The position numbers and the translations under genes were made by a program. The notes under the pieces were generated by a model. It saw only the letters and a program-made list of their open reading frames with translations. It did no database searches and was not told the DNA's origin. This document shows, piece after piece, positions 29,259-38,410 of a stretch of DNA of 64,000 nt (its first letter is position 1; each line of letters begins with the position of its first letter). Source of the stretch: Trichomonas vaginalis G3 (taxonomy: Eukaryota > Parabasalia > Trichomonadida > Trichomonadidae); contig NC_067203.1 in assembly GCF_026262505.1 (NCBI RefSeq), positions 20,317,411 through 20,381,410 on the forward strand. Reading direction: 5' to 3'.

Positions 29259-29543
29259 TCATAAATTTTCTTCTATATCTTCATCGTCAATGTTAACTCT
29301 ATTGTAGTCATACTTGAAGTCATAAAGTTTCTCAAGTTTTGAAATGCATAGTCTTGTTAACTTACCTTCATCATCATAAGTTTTTATAAAACTACCATGA
29401 CAATCTTTATACACAGTCAATGTATAATCTACTGGTCTAGGATGAAGTGTAAAGAACATCTTATACTCAGGAAGGAAGAATAAATGTTTAAATGTATGTT
29501 TGTTATATTTTTCGATTTGTATGAGTTGCTTTTGTTCTGTCAT
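29259..29543 (-). CDS. Small TIR-encoded Maverick protein, left copy
   Basis: 94 residues, starting MTEQKQLIQIEKYNKHTFKH, with a central aromatic strand-rich part and an acidic tail (NIDDEDIEENL). The same gene is present in the right TIR (50239-50523) with one residue different. Because it is inside the TIR the element carries two copies in opposite directions. No domain is recognised. Its presence in both arms, with the frame intact, suggests it is a real gene rather than a chance frame. Confidence 0.65.
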   Translation of the reverse strand: MTEQKQLIQIEKYNKHTFKHLFFLPEYKMFFTLHPRPVDYTLTVYKDCHGSFIKTYDDEGKLTRLCISKLEKLYDFKYDYNRVNIDDEDIEENL

Positions 29544-29640
29544 TTATATAAAAATAAAATAAAAAATAAACTTAAAAATTAATGATATCACCACCCTCAC
29601 ACATATGAAAACATAGCACAAAAATAAATTTAGGTGAAGT

Positions 29641-29654
29641 GGTGAGATCTCACC
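29641..29654. repeat. Palindrome GGTGAGATCTCACC, copy 1 (left TIR)
   Basis: Perfect 14-base palindrome followed by repeated TTTTTTCACC units. Three other copies lie at 40014-40027, 41112-41125 and 50128-50141, all in the Maverick. Confidence 0.8.
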
Positions 29655-29695
29655 TCTTTTTTCACCTGTTTTTTCACCCTGTTGAATTCATTGCT

Positions 29696-29941
29696 TTATA
29701 ACTCTCTTCCTTTCTCCAACTCTTCTAACTTCTTCTTAAGTTCAGCAATGTTGTCCTCATGAAGTTTAATCTTTCTCAAAATTCCTTCTCTATCTAATGG
29801 TTGCTTTATCTTTCTAAACTGAACTCTACCATCCTTCATAGTATGAATGTAAAAACCTTCTGGAATAGTTCCTGATTTAATGTATTCTACCAAAAACTTT
29901 TGTTTCATTGCTTCAGTGACTTTATTTGTCATTTCAATCAA
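29696..29941 (-). CDS. Small Maverick protein, 81 residues
   Basis: Starts MIEMTNKVTEAMKQKFLVEY. The middle IPEGFYIHTMKDGRVQFRKI looks like a short beta module, and the end is a charged coiled coil (KIKLHEDNIAELKKKLEELEKG). The middle part resembles that of the 144-residue protein encoded at 32071-32505 (HPFYYVSQSKDGKIYVRKRKV), so the two are probably related. Function unknown. Confidence 0.6.
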   Translation of the reverse strand: MIEMTNKVTEAMKQKFLVEYIKSGTIPEGFYIHTMKDGRVQFRKIKQPLDREGILRKIKLHEDNIAELKKKLEELEKGREL

Positions 29942-29980
29942 ATAAAAATTTTAATATTAAATAAAAATAACGTTATTTTT

Positions 29981-30439
29981 TCAGTAAGGAAACGCAGGAG
30001 TTTTACGATTTATTTGAGGAGTAGGTTCTGGTTTAAATGTTGGAGTCGGTTTAGGAGTTGACTTTTGAACAGGAGTTTGTACTTCCATAGGTTCAGGAGT
30101 CATTGAAGGTTTTGCTTGTGAAGGCGTTGGTTTTGGCGAAGGTGTTGGAGTTTGTTTAACTTCAGCTACTTCAGTATTATTTACAACATTTGCTTTATTT
30201 CTTTTCAACATCATAACTGCTCCTGCTGTAGCTAGCAAACCTAGTGGGAGACCATATCTTATATAAGGACTTGACCAAATGCTATTTTTGACAGGAGCTG
30301 GTGGAACACCTAACCTTGGTGAGACTGCTCTTTGCCATTGTGCAGCTCGTAAGAAATATTCAATAGGTGCTCCATAATCGTTTGGTAAAGTTTGTTTCAT
30401 AGATGGTGAAGGTTCACGAGAGCTTGATGAAGAACTCAT
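29981..30439 (-). CDS. Maverick protein with one membrane segment and proline-rich tail
   Basis: 152 residues. A Ser-rich start leads to one hydrophobic segment at about 62-80 (YGLPLGLLATAGAVMML) followed by basic residues, then a Thr/Pro/Lys-rich tail (TPTPSPKPTPSQ). Placed directly downstream of the capsid candidate and read in the same direction, it may be a minor virion membrane or penton-associated protein; this is inference from position and topology only. Confidence 0.6.
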   Translation of the reverse strand: MSSSSSSREPSPSMKQTLPNDYGAPIEYFLRAAQWQRAVSPRLGVPPAPVKNSIWSSPYIRYGLPLGLLATAGAVMMLKRNKANVVNNTEVAEVKQTPTPSPKPTPSQAKPSMTPEPMEVQTPVQKSTPKPTPTFKPEPTPQINRKTPAFPY

Positions 30440-30468
30440 TTATAAGCTTTAAAATAAACGTTCATCCT

Positions 30469-32043
30469 TTATTCCTCACCGTCGTCCGTAGCTAAGTTAT
30501 AGTCATCTAATCTTATTATGGGGATGCCATTAGCACGCACCTGAATGGCAAAGCAACAATCCCTCATAAATCCAATAAGTGGCTTTGGTACATTTTCAGT
30601 TGCTAGTTCAATAGGTCCTTTAACAGACAATTTGTATGTTATTGGAGCAGTAGATGTTTGACCTTGCTGGAAGCAAAAGTCCACTTCTGTTGGAAAACCA
30701 CATAAGAAATGTGTGTTGTCATAGCTATCCCATTTATGTTCCACACTACCATCATCCACCAATGACCTCATAACATCTTCATTAAATCCTATCATATCAT
30801 TGTTTGTATTGCAGGCGTTCGCAACCATTTCATAAAATACAGGTCCATATGATTTTTCGGGTTCTGCAGGCATATTTCCATAAGCTCCCATGGAAAGCTG
30901 AAGATATTTAAACTTAGGGTTCTCAAAATTAACATAATAGTTGTCTTTCTTTCTAAATAGTGCCCAAATACTTTTAACATTAATAGGTGTATAAGCTGCT
31001 GTAAATGTTGCACTTGAACTATCTGTATTCTTTGAGAATGAACCGTCCATAGGAATCCAATCCATAACTTTAACAGGAAAACATAAAGCCTCGTTTGTAT
31101 AATGTTCTACAAGTTCTGTATAAATGTTAGGGTCTAAAGAGAATGACTTTGGATGAATGAAACATTCATTAAAATCCATCTTTGTTCGAAATAGTTGCTG
31201 GGTTACAGTTGTAATAGTAACTGTTCCACTAGCTTCTACTGACTTCGTTATCATAGTGAATGGTTCATTCCATGGAACAAATTTATTTGTCGGTGGATTT
31301 GAATCTGAAGCAAATGCAACTTTAAGAGTTGGATTGAAAGCAATGATATCATTTACAGATATAGATGTGCATTGTAAGGCGTCGCTACTGAACTTTACTT
31401 TAAGCTGAATGTTTCCTGCAAAAGCTGGAATAAATCGAATAGCTTCTAATGGAAGGAATCTTCTAACAGGAATTCTTAAACGAAGCTTAAAATCAAATGA
31501 TTTTCCTGCTGTAATTGGACCACTAACAATTTGTCCTGTTCTGCATGTTCCCGAATGACTCCATACATCTTCATGTCGAGTCTTTGAGAAAACATCTACT
31601 TTCTTTATTTGTTCGGTAGTTTGTGAGTTTGAAGTTATATATGCTTCTTCTCTTGCGTTGTCTTGAGAATATACGATACGACCATTTGCAAGGATTTGAT
31701 ATCCAGCAACTGCATAGAAAGCGTCATCGAAACCAATCCAAAATCCTGGTGGGTTTGTTTTATTGGAACCTGAACAAATTTCTTTATCTACAATAAATTG
31801 ACCTTCCATTTTATACGTAATGAATGTATTGTAAAGGTCCAACATATTTTCACCAGGAGGTGAGAGATTGAATGTTACCCATGTGTTATCTTTAGCAGTT
31901 CCAGGTTGTGATGGAATCTTTGCGTCAGAATATTTTCTATTAGTGTCACCAATTTGAACTGCATTGTCTATGATATCGAAATATGAGCGAATCTGATGAA
32001 TATGCTCTGCTGGAGTAAATTCGTTTAGCTGTTCGTTCTGCAT
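30469..32043 (-). CDS. Probable major capsid protein (double jelly-roll type)
   Basis: 524 residues, mostly beta, with no signal or membrane span. The region about 170-215 (FDFKLRLRIPVRRFLPLEAIRFIPAFAGNIQLKVKF) has the pattern seen between the strands of Polinton/adenovirus-like capsid proteins, where a conserved strand is followed by P-x-x-x-L. The length (about 500-550) fits a double jelly-roll capsid protein. A protein of similar size and layout is present in the second element (57024-58664). It stands beside other likely virion genes. The assignment is structural reasoning by eye, without a profile search. The frame looks whole. Confidence 0.6.
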   Translation of the reverse strand: MQNEQLNEFTPAEHIHQIRSYFDIIDNAVQIGDTNRKYSDAKIPSQPGTAKDNTWVTFNLSPPGENMLDLYNTFITYKMEGQFIVDKEICSGSNKTNPPGFWIGFDDAFYAVAGYQILANGRIVYSQDNAREEAYITSNSQTTEQIKKVDVFSKTRHEDVWSHSGTCRTGQIVSGPITAGKSFDFKLRLRIPVRRFLPLEAIRFIPAFAGNIQLKVKFSSDALQCTSISVNDIIAFNPTLKVAFASDSNPPTNKFVPWNEPFTMITKSVEASGTVTITTVTQQLFRTKMDFNECFIHPKSFSLDPNIYTELVEHYTNEALCFPVKVMDWIPMDGSFSKNTDSSSATFTAAYTPINVKSIWALFRKKDNYYVNFENPKFKYLQLSMGAYGNMPAEPEKSYGPVFYEMVANACNTNNDMIGFNEDVMRSLVDDGSVEHKWDSYDNTHFLCGFPTEVDFCFQQGQTSTAPITYKLSVKGPIELATENVPKPLIGFMRDCCFAIQVRANGIPIIRLDDYNLATDDGEE

Positions 32044-32070
32044 GTATTTACTTCGGATAAAAATATCTAT

Positions 32071-32505
32071 TTACTTCATTATTCTCACTCTTCTTCTTGG
32101 CATTCGTGGTGGAAGTTGTTTCTTGACATTTTCAATGAACTGTACATTCTCTTTTGTCTCAACTTCTTTCACTGGCGGGTCAGGATTCTTTGACTCGGTT
32201 TGTTTTTCAATGAAATTCACGAACTTTGCAATAAGCTCTTGGTTCGTTATTGAAAGTACATCTGGCTTCTTTTCTTCTGGTTCTATTGACTTTTCAGTTT
32301 GAACAGAAGGTTTTATATGGGCTTCGTGGACTTCACCCTTACCATACACCTTAATGTTGTCGCTTTCTGCATTCGCTAATGGAACCTTTCTTTTTCTTAC
32401 GTATATTTTACCATCTTTACTCTGACTTACGTAATAGAAAGGATGTTGTATTCCTCTTGCGTCATTTAATATAATAGACTCTCGCTCTGATTTTGACAAG
32501 CTCAT
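32071..32505 (-). CDS. Maverick protein, 144 residues, related to the 81-residue protein
   Basis: Starts MSLSKSERESIILNDARGIQ. It contains HPFYYVSQSKDGKIYVRKRKV, a short module shared with the protein at 29696-29941, followed by a charged linker and a helix (ELIAKFVNFIEKQ), and ends in a basic tail (PPRMPRRRVRIMK). The very basic end suggests nucleic acid or capsid-interior contact, as with adenovirus core proteins, but this is speculative. It is divergent from the small gene at 32551 with about 45 bases between them. Confidence 0.6.
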   Translation of the reverse strand: MSLSKSERESIILNDARGIQHPFYYVSQSKDGKIYVRKRKVPLANAESDNIKVYGKGEVHEAHIKPSVQTEKSIEPEEKKPDVLSITNQELIAKFVNFIEKQTESKNPDPPVKEVETKENVQFIENVKKQLPPRMPRRRVRIMK

Positions 32506-32550
32506 TTTACATCGGTTAAAGTTTTAATTTTGTTTTTTATCTGCAGTCAA

Positions 32551-32840
32551 ATGACTCAGACAAGCCCAACGGACAAGACCCAGGGGGTCATAGATGTTGA
32601 AGCATTGAAGAAAGAAATTCGTGAGCAAATTTTATCCGAACTGAAGGAACAAAAACAAGAACAAAAGCCAGAGAGACCAAAGAGAAAACTTAGTGAAAAA
32701 CAACTTGCTGCATTAGCTGCTGGAAGACAAAAGAACCCACGTTTGCTGGCGAAGAAAGCTAGAGAAGAAGCTGAAGCTAAGCAAAAGCTAAAGAAGCTGA
32801 AGCAAAGAAAGAGTAAATGGTTTATTTTTATCCGAATTAA
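32551..32840 (+). pseudogene. Basic coiled-coil Maverick protein, appears broken
   Basis: A Lys/Glu/Gln-rich helical protein (KKEIREQILSELKEQKQ, then RPKRKLSEKQLAALAAGRQK) beginning at ATG 32551. It is probably a small core or DNA-associated protein. The frame appears to have about one break toward its end. Its 3' end adjoins the gene starting at 32841. Confidence 0.5.
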
Positions 32841-33698
32841 ATGTATAGACAAATACCTTTATCTGTTGCGTTCAGTAGTGAAAACCCTGACGTCAAAATA
32901 AAGGGGAACAGAGTAACGTTTAAGTTTCCAACAGACTGGATTGTGAACATAAATGAAGAGAAGTACATTGGCATAACATCTATGTATATAACACGTGCTT
33001 ACAGAAAGGTTGACTTTATACTTCAAGTCGAGATAGAAAATGACGAACAGTCTTTAAGCGCCCAAAACATTCACATATACAAATACTTTAAAGACGATAC
33101 AACATTGCAACAATGTATGATTTCATTTAATGAGATGTTCGAGAAAAAGTTCAACATTGAAGTACAAACTTTACAGCCTTTACGTGAGTTTCTTGCACAA
33201 CTGAAAGAAGAAGGTAGTCAGCCACAACTTATAGACTTTCATTATGAATTTAATGAAAATGAAGATGGAACACATGACTGTCAGTTTGTTGTATTCTCAC
33301 CATTCAATGAAGTCGCTAAAAAGAAAGAAAATCCATTACGTATAAGATTTCAAATCTCTGAACCAAGTGATGATTTCAAAAATGTTTTCAATTATGATGC
33401 AATGCTTCCGAGGAAAAATGAATTTTCAAAGATTGTAACACCTGGCATTTGGGATAGAAAGCAAGCTATATTATATTCAAACTTAAGTAAGGGAGTTGAA
33501 AATGAGTTCATTGGTCATACAAGAACTTCACCACTTCCTAACCCTAAATACTATAAATTAACTGGCTTCAATCGTGAGTTTTGGATAGACATGTTCTCCA
33601 CTCATGACCATAACTGCCCAGTGTTCTTACCTCCAGACCATAAGGACTGTCTCTACATTGAAGCACAACTCTTAAACTCTACCATCGCAGTATTGTAA
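32841..33698 (+). CDS. Maverick protein, possible minor capsid/penton jelly roll
   Basis: 285 residues, beta-rich, without signal or membrane segment. The start IPLSVAFSSENPDVKIKGNRVTFKFP and the later IDFHYEFNENEDGTHDCQFVVFS have an alternating strand pattern compatible with a jelly-roll virion protein. Similar short strand-rich proteins occur at 45550-46324 and 48461-49341, suggesting a family of virion proteins in this element. The function is inferred only from fold character and neighbourhood. A GC-rich hairpin lies just beyond its stop. Confidence 0.5.
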   Translation: MYRQIPLSVAFSSENPDVKIKGNRVTFKFPTDWIVNINEEKYIGITSMYITRAYRKVDFILQVEIENDEQSLSAQNIHIYKYFKDDTTLQQCMISFNEMFEKKFNIEVQTLQPLREFLAQLKEEGSQPQLIDFHYEFNENEDGTHDCQFVVFSPFNEVAKKKENPLRIRFQISEPSDDFKNVFNYDAMLPRKNEFSKIVTPGIWDRKQAILYSNLSKGVENEFIGHTRTSPLPNPKYYKLTGFNREFWIDMFSTHDHNCPVFLPPDHKDCLYIEAQLLNSTIAVL

Positions 33699-33708
33699 AT
33701 GACCACAT

Positions 33709-33719
33709 GGGCTTCGCCC
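33709..33719. repeat. GC-rich hairpin module, copy 1
   Basis: GGGCTTCGCCC, part of a repeated palindromic module. It lies between two convergent Maverick genes, where it could also act as a 3'-end signal. Confidence 0.6.
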
Positions 33720-33776
33720 TTGCCGCTAGTTTTATTTTTATCACGAATGACCTCATTGCTGACAAAATAAATGACC

Positions 33777-36650
33777 TCAGAACTTCAACTTACGAATAAA
33801 GCTTGTTTTAGTCGTTATTGAGAAGTTAAACTTCTCTTCAAAGCAAGGTTGACATGACTTACATAAGTCAAATCCAATCTCTTGACCGTCATAAAGTGCT
33901 TTGTAAAGTTTCATTAAACTGAACTCAGAATCTTTGTCATATGTTCCTTGCGGAACCATTAAACCTTTATCTTCATCATAGAAACACTGAACAGAGTCAG
34001 GAAACATTTCATTAGCGGTTAAAGCAATAACATCTTGCTTCACGCCTTTCATTCTGCAGTGAAATGCAACTTCATTTAAATCATTCGTGAGTAAGTCTAT
34101 GTAAGTCTTCTTTCCACAAAATATTGACTTGTATGCTAAACTTTGTTTTCCAGGTGTGATTTCTGCAAAGTCGCTATGAAATTGACCAAGGTTTTTACCA
34201 ATGAGAACTCTTCCATAACGTTTCTCAAACTCTTCAGCTAAACGAGGGATATCTTCATTGTAGAGATGCATACTGTCCGTATCGCTATAAAAGATGTCCA
34301 TTCCTAAGTCCTCAGCAGTACAGAATACTTCACACATTATTCTCTTCGCCATAGACAGAATGTTAACACCAAGTGGACAGAAGTTAAAGTGTCTGCAAAT
34401 GCTTTTCGTTAGCTTGAAAATAGTTTTATCTGAACCATCCAAACCTTCGAACTTCACTATATGGTTGTAGTTTCTGATGGCATATCTTATAGCATCTTTG
34501 TCATTTACTATGGTTATTTTTGACTCAATAGGAGATAGAATAGTTTTGCCATAAATACTGTTCAGAATGAGCTTTATATTTTCTTGCAAAGGATTTCCTT
34601 CTTTCTTATACTTTAACCTTAACTCAAACAACTTCTTTACTTCATCTCTTATTCTAATATCTCTGTTTCCATCGTAATAGTATCCTTGCAACACTTCACA
34701 TTTGACACCTTGATATTTTATGAGGTTTTGTAATGTTATATGGTCAACATACATTAAACAGCAAGTGTTTGAACTTCTGGGAACGTTAAGTTCTGGATTT
34801 AGTTCAGGGTCACAAACTATTAAAGGAAAGTGTCTATGTATTCCAATCTCTGTTATCTTAATGAGAACAAAGAAGTCAGACATAAACTTTTCACCAATGG
34901 GTTCCTTTTGGTCGTCATCGAATAAATGTCTCATGAGATACTCTGTGCTTAACATTTCTTTCTTCATAACCTTTGGAATACCTTCTAAAGTATAAAGTCT
35001 TGCTATAGCGGATGGATATAATGAAACAGCGTCGAAGTCAGCAATGAGTTTCTTTTCGCTCTTTTGTTTAATGTTATCTGACAGCATACATCTTCCACCT
35101 TGAATGCATCTCGAAATAAATTCTCTTGGTTTATTTGAGAGGTCATATAAATTTCCATTCGGGAAGTACACTCTGTTCTCAAACAATTTGTTAGCAATAG
35201 AACAAATACTAACGTAGTCATAAACGTTTAAATCAAATTCTTTCAATATGTCATTGCGGAACTTAACAAAACCTTCTCTTAAAATTCTTACATCTTGTTT
35301 GCAATAAAATGAGCTATATTTTTCTAAATCGAAATGGTTTTCATCTATTCTGCAACCTTTGATGGAATCTATGTTTTTCATGAATGTATCTGCATCCCGG
35401 ATAAACTTACATGCTTCAGAAATGACACCAGTTCTGTTGTCATTTGCTAACAAAACACTGCTGTAGTAGTTATATGGAAATACTTCTTTCGGTCCTGTTT
35501 GTAAGTTAAACATAGCAGGAAATAGTTTAAGCTTCTTATTTATAACACTGTAAGAGTCTTTTATAATAATTGCCCTTCCTTTATATAAGCCAGTTATTTG
35601 CATTGTTCGTGAACCTTTAATGATGGGAGTTCCTTTCACTTCTGTCATGTGTCTTAAGATGAAGTTTATATCATAACTGAGGTTATGGAAATATATTAAA
35701 CTCTTGTCAGGAAGTCGCTCCAAAAATTCTGTTGCACAGTTCTGACCCCAAATGCTTTCACTCACTGAACCATCTTCACTGTCGTAACATATGTTAAAAG
35801 CTTTATGAAAGCCATCGGTACTGCACTCAAAGTCAGCAAAGAAAACGTGCTCAGGAATGAACTTGCACTTATTTTTATTTACTTCTTTTGACTCGGCTTT
35901 CTTCTTCAGTTGTACACAATACTTTGGAGCATATGTCAAATCTTTAAATGGTGCAAGGTTCTGTTTATATAAGTCAGTCGTATATGTGAAAAGTTCTCCA
36001 TAAGAAATAGGTTCGAAATATTTGCACTCCCACAATGTTTTCATAACATCCCATAACGGTGTTGTTCTATCATAACGAACTACATATTTATCTTCTCTCT
36101 TTGTATAAATCTTCATTTGTTTCTCAATGTTCATTCCACCACACTCCTTCAAGATTTCTATATAGTTGCGAATGAAATATGTTGTCATTGGTAATCTTTC
36201 ATTTAGCATGTAGTGGTCTTCAACAAGAAGTAAGTCAATAGTTCGAACAGTTTCACATTCTTTTGGTATGTATCTCTTTATTTCATTATGTCTTGAGTCA
36301 TTGAAATAACCAATGGTAACATTAAATGCTATACCTGTTGCGTCAGAAATTTCTTGTACTTTACTTTGAGGAAAGTCTCTAACACAAATGACTTCTCTCA
36401 TGTGGTCAATAGTCTCTCCATCTACTCCAGCCTGAATGCAAGCATAAACGAAACAATTGTCTTCTGTCATAAGTGTTGCAGTTCTTTTGTTCAGTTCATT
36501 GAAGATTTGGTAGCGTTCAAGATTTATAGGTAATGTGCAAAGATACTTCCAGAACCGACCGCTTCTCTTCTTATAAAACTTCTTTTCACCATTATCTTTC
36601 CAAAAGCTTTCTATAAGTGCTGGGTTTCCTGTTTGCTTAAGAGCTTCCAA
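33777..36650 (-). CDS. Maverick protein-primed family B DNA polymerase
   Basis: 957 residues, whole frame. The 3'-5' exonuclease motifs are seen as FFADFECSTDG (ExoI, about 270), HNLSYDINF (ExoII, about 326) and YCKQDVRIL (ExoIII, about 428). Polymerase motifs follow: DFDAVSLYPSA (motif A, about 535), KLILNSIYGKT (motif B, about 685) and YSDTDSMHL (motif C, about 790). The spacing between motifs A and B is long, as in protein-primed polymerases with TPR insertions. The N-terminal 250 residues are not assigned and may include the terminal-protein region known in other Polintons. This enzyme would copy the linear element from its TIR ends. It is the strongest family marker in the window. Confidence 0.95.
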   Translation of the reverse strand: MEALKQTGNPALIESFWKDNGEKKFYKKRSGRFWKYLCTLPINLERYQIFNELNKRTATLMTEDNCFVYACIQAGVDGETIDHMREVICVRDFPQSKVQEISDATGIAFNVTIGYFNDSRHNEIKRYIPKECETVRTIDLLLVEDHYMLNERLPMTTYFIRNYIEILKECGGMNIEKQMKIYTKREDKYVVRYDRTTPLWDVMKTLWECKYFEPISYGELFTYTTDLYKQNLAPFKDLTYAPKYCVQLKKKAESKEVNKNKCKFIPEHVFFADFECSTDGFHKAFNICYDSEDGSVSESIWGQNCATEFLERLPDKSLIYFHNLSYDINFILRHMTEVKGTPIIKGSRTMQITGLYKGRAIIIKDSYSVINKKLKLFPAMFNLQTGPKEVFPYNYYSSVLLANDNRTGVISEACKFIRDADTFMKNIDSIKGCRIDENHFDLEKYSSFYCKQDVRILREGFVKFRNDILKEFDLNVYDYVSICSIANKLFENRVYFPNGNLYDLSNKPREFISRCIQGGRCMLSDNIKQKSEKKLIADFDAVSLYPSAIARLYTLEGIPKVMKKEMLSTEYLMRHLFDDDQKEPIGEKFMSDFFVLIKITEIGIHRHFPLIVCDPELNPELNVPRSSNTCCLMYVDHITLQNLIKYQGVKCEVLQGYYYDGNRDIRIRDEVKKLFELRLKYKKEGNPLQENIKLILNSIYGKTILSPIESKITIVNDKDAIRYAIRNYNHIVKFEGLDGSDKTIFKLTKSICRHFNFCPLGVNILSMAKRIMCEVFCTAEDLGMDIFYSDTDSMHLYNEDIPRLAEEFEKRYGRVLIGKNLGQFHSDFAEITPGKQSLAYKSIFCGKKTYIDLLTNDLNEVAFHCRMKGVKQDVIALTANEMFPDSVQCFYDEDKGLMVPQGTYDKDSEFSLMKLYKALYDGQEIGFDLCKSCQPCFEEKFNFSITTKTSFIRKLKF

Positions 36651-36689
36651 AATGGCTTTCTGGTCATTTGTCAGTGTGCTTTCATCTCT

Positions 36690-37088
36690 TTATGGTCTCT
36701 TTTTTGGTTTGCCTTTCTTTACATCTGACATCGTTAAGCCTTCATATTCTGTTAAATCATACATCTTTATTTCAGTAAGATTCTTTATGTTTGTCAAGAA
36801 GAAGTCATAGTGCATTTCAACAATGCCTGCAGCATTTGCTTCTATCTCTGATATAAAGTTCTCCTTCAAGAGCTGATGTAGTAATGTTCCAATATTATTG
36901 AGGTTTAACGTAGAACATTCATACTTTCCACCAAGTTTATAACATACCATCCATCTCTGTTGTGAGTTTATTTTAATTTTCTCTAAGAGTCTCATGAAAA
37001 CCTTACCGAAATGTTTGTGTAAGTAGTCTCTGTTTGGTTCATCTAAAGCTTCGATGTTAAAGTCAATGAGTCTATTGCCTGACTTCAC
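36690..37088 (-). CDS. Maverick protein of unknown function, 132 codons
   Basis: Lies between the polymerase and the 156-codon gene, overlapping the latter by a few bases. It is helical and mixed in charge (RLLEKIKINSQQRWMVCYKLGGKYECST). Its first codon is not ATG, so either translation begins at an internal Met (about residue 31) or it belongs with the upstream frame. No domain recognised. Confidence 0.45.
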   Translation of the reverse strand: MKSGNRLIDFNIEALDEPNRDYLHKHFGKVFMRLLEKIKINSQQRWMVCYKLGGKYECSTLNLNNIGTLLHQLLKENFISEIEANAAGIVEMHYDFFLTNIKNLTEIKMYDLTEYEGLTMSDVKKGKPKKRP

Positions 37089-37555
37089 ATTCTCTTCCTA
37101 TTCTCTTCATCTTTCTTTAACCATCTCTCACCTTCTTTTGGTTTGTCGTCAATGGAACGAAGGACATCGTTAGCTTTGCGAACTTGTTCTATAGCGCTCT
37201 TAAACATCTCTCTTCTCTGTTGTTTCAGTGTGTCGTCTCTTCTTCTTGTTTCACCAACGTTTGCATTTGTTATGTCAAACATTTCTCTTCTTACTTCATG
37301 AGGTACTGAACGTCTATGATATAAGTCAATAGCAACGTCATTTAAAGGAAATGCTCTTGCATGGACTTCGTCCTCGCCGCGTTGCGGCTTTATGAACTCA
37401 TGAATTCTATCATAACTTATTGCACCATTATAGTCTTTAATGAAGTTAGCGAGTGCTTTTTTGTTTGTTGCGTAATGTTTTGCTACTTCTATGTTAGCTT
37501 CTGTAAGAAGTTGTTTTATTTCCGAGTGTTCTAACTTAGACAACTTCCGATACAT
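37085..37555 (-). CDS. Maverick protein of unknown function, 156 residues, carrying the palindromic module
   Basis: A basic, helical protein (MYRKLSKLEHSEIKQLL; HEVRREMFDITNANVGETRRR; C-terminal KDEENRKRM). Residues about 58-66 (KPQRGEDEVHAR) are encoded by a GC-rich palindromic module that recurs elsewhere in the element and looks inserted in frame. It lies upstream of the polymerase in the same direction. Function unknown; the basic charge would suit nucleic acid binding. Confidence 0.55.
   Translation of the reverse strand: MYRKLSKLEHSEIKQLLTEANIEVAKHYATNKKALANFIKDYNGAISYDRIHEFIKPQRGEDEVHARAFPLNDVAIDLYHRRSVPHEVRREMFDITNANVGETRRRDDTLKQQRREMFKSAIEQVRKANDVLRSIDDKPKEGERWLKKDEENRKRM
37363..37388. 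repeat. GC-rich double-hairpin module, copy 2 (inside a gene)
   Basis: GGACTTCGTCC (37363-37373) and GCCGCGTTGCGGC (37376-37388) form two adjacent small hairpins inside the coding region, far more GC-rich than the flanks. Confidence 0.7.
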
Positions 37556-37646
37556 CTTTAGTAGGAAATAAAAAAAATATTTTTTGAAAAAATTAGATTA
37601 GATTTTTTTAAGTTATTTTTCAAAATAATTTAATATTTTTATTTTA

Positions 37647-38120
37647 ATGAAACACATGCAAGATTGCAAGTTCTTTTCATACAATGCTCTCGCTACTGCC
37701 ATCAAGAATGAGTTCAATAATGCTTCAAATGTTAATGTTATCTTTAACAAGAAGTTTGTGAAAGAATCTAAGTTTGGTCAGTATGTCAGACCATTAGCTA
37801 TCGTCATTGACCGCAAACGTTATACTTCACAAGAGTTAGCAGTAGTTTTGAAACAAAAGAGTTTCTTCGTGAATGTCAAAGATACTCATTATACTGTTAT
37901 AAAGAACTCTAATATTGACTTCTTCAGTATTGCTTTAAATCTTTCCGAACAGAAAGAATATAAGAAGGGTGAAACAAATGTGAAATATTATTCTTCATCT
38001 CTGAAGACAATAACGAACAAAGATGTTATACAGAAATTCTTACCAAAGGTTGAAGAAGCTTCTATTGACATTGACGAAGGAAGTGAAATGGTTGAAGAAA
38101 TAGACCCTGAAGCTATTTAA
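37647..38120 (+). CDS. Maverick protein of unknown function, 157 residues
   Basis: Starts at ATG 37647 behind an AT-rich TATTTTTATTTTA block. The first half is Lys/Phe/Asn-rich (FNKKFVKESKFGQYVRPLAIV), the end is acidic (EEASIDIDEGSEMVEEIDPE). It is divergent from the 156-codon gene with about 90 bases between. No domain recognised; the acidic tail could contact basic core proteins. Confidence 0.55.
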   Translation: MKHMQDCKFFSYNALATAIKNEFNNASNVNVIFNKKFVKESKFGQYVRPLAIVIDRKRYTSQELAVVLKQKSFFVNVKDTHYTVIKNSNIDFFSIALNLSEQKEYKKGETNVKYYSSSLKTITNKDVIQKFLPKVEEASIDIDEGSEMVEEIDPEAI

Positions 38121-38138
38121 GCAAAAATATATTTTTGG

Positions 38139-38354
38139 TTAGTCTTCATATCGATATTTTACAACAATTCCCCAATGTATAAACTTTTCATACGCTTTTT
38201 CATAAGCTTTATATACCTTCAGAAATTTTGCATAATCTTTAGAAGCATTTAGATATTGTTTAAATGCTTTGTATGTCTTCAGAAATTTTGCATAATCTTT
38301 TACATGTTGTTCGTTCTCTTCTTCTGTCATGAGTTCCGAATATTCTAAATTCAT
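38139..38354 (-). CDS. Small Maverick protein with internal repeat
   Basis: 71 residues containing two copies of DYAKFLKxYKAxxxxL, so it is a short helical repeat protein. Function unknown. Confidence 0.45.
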   Translation of the reverse strand: MNLEYSELMTEEENEQHVKDYAKFLKTYKAFKQYLNASKDYAKFLKVYKAYEKAYEKFIHWGIVVKYRYED

Positions 38355-38410
38355 GTTCTTTCATATGCGATAAAATTTTATAAAAAAAAATAAAATTAGC
38401 TTAGATTTTT

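Larger units (their letters stand above)
29054..29712. repeat. Left TIR of Maverick
   Basis: Inverted copy of 50070-50729. It contains a complete 94-codon gene, CTAACG-rich tip sequence and the palindrome GGTGAGATCTCACC at 29641. The inner edge lies just within the last codons of the neighbouring 81-codon gene. Confidence 0.92.
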
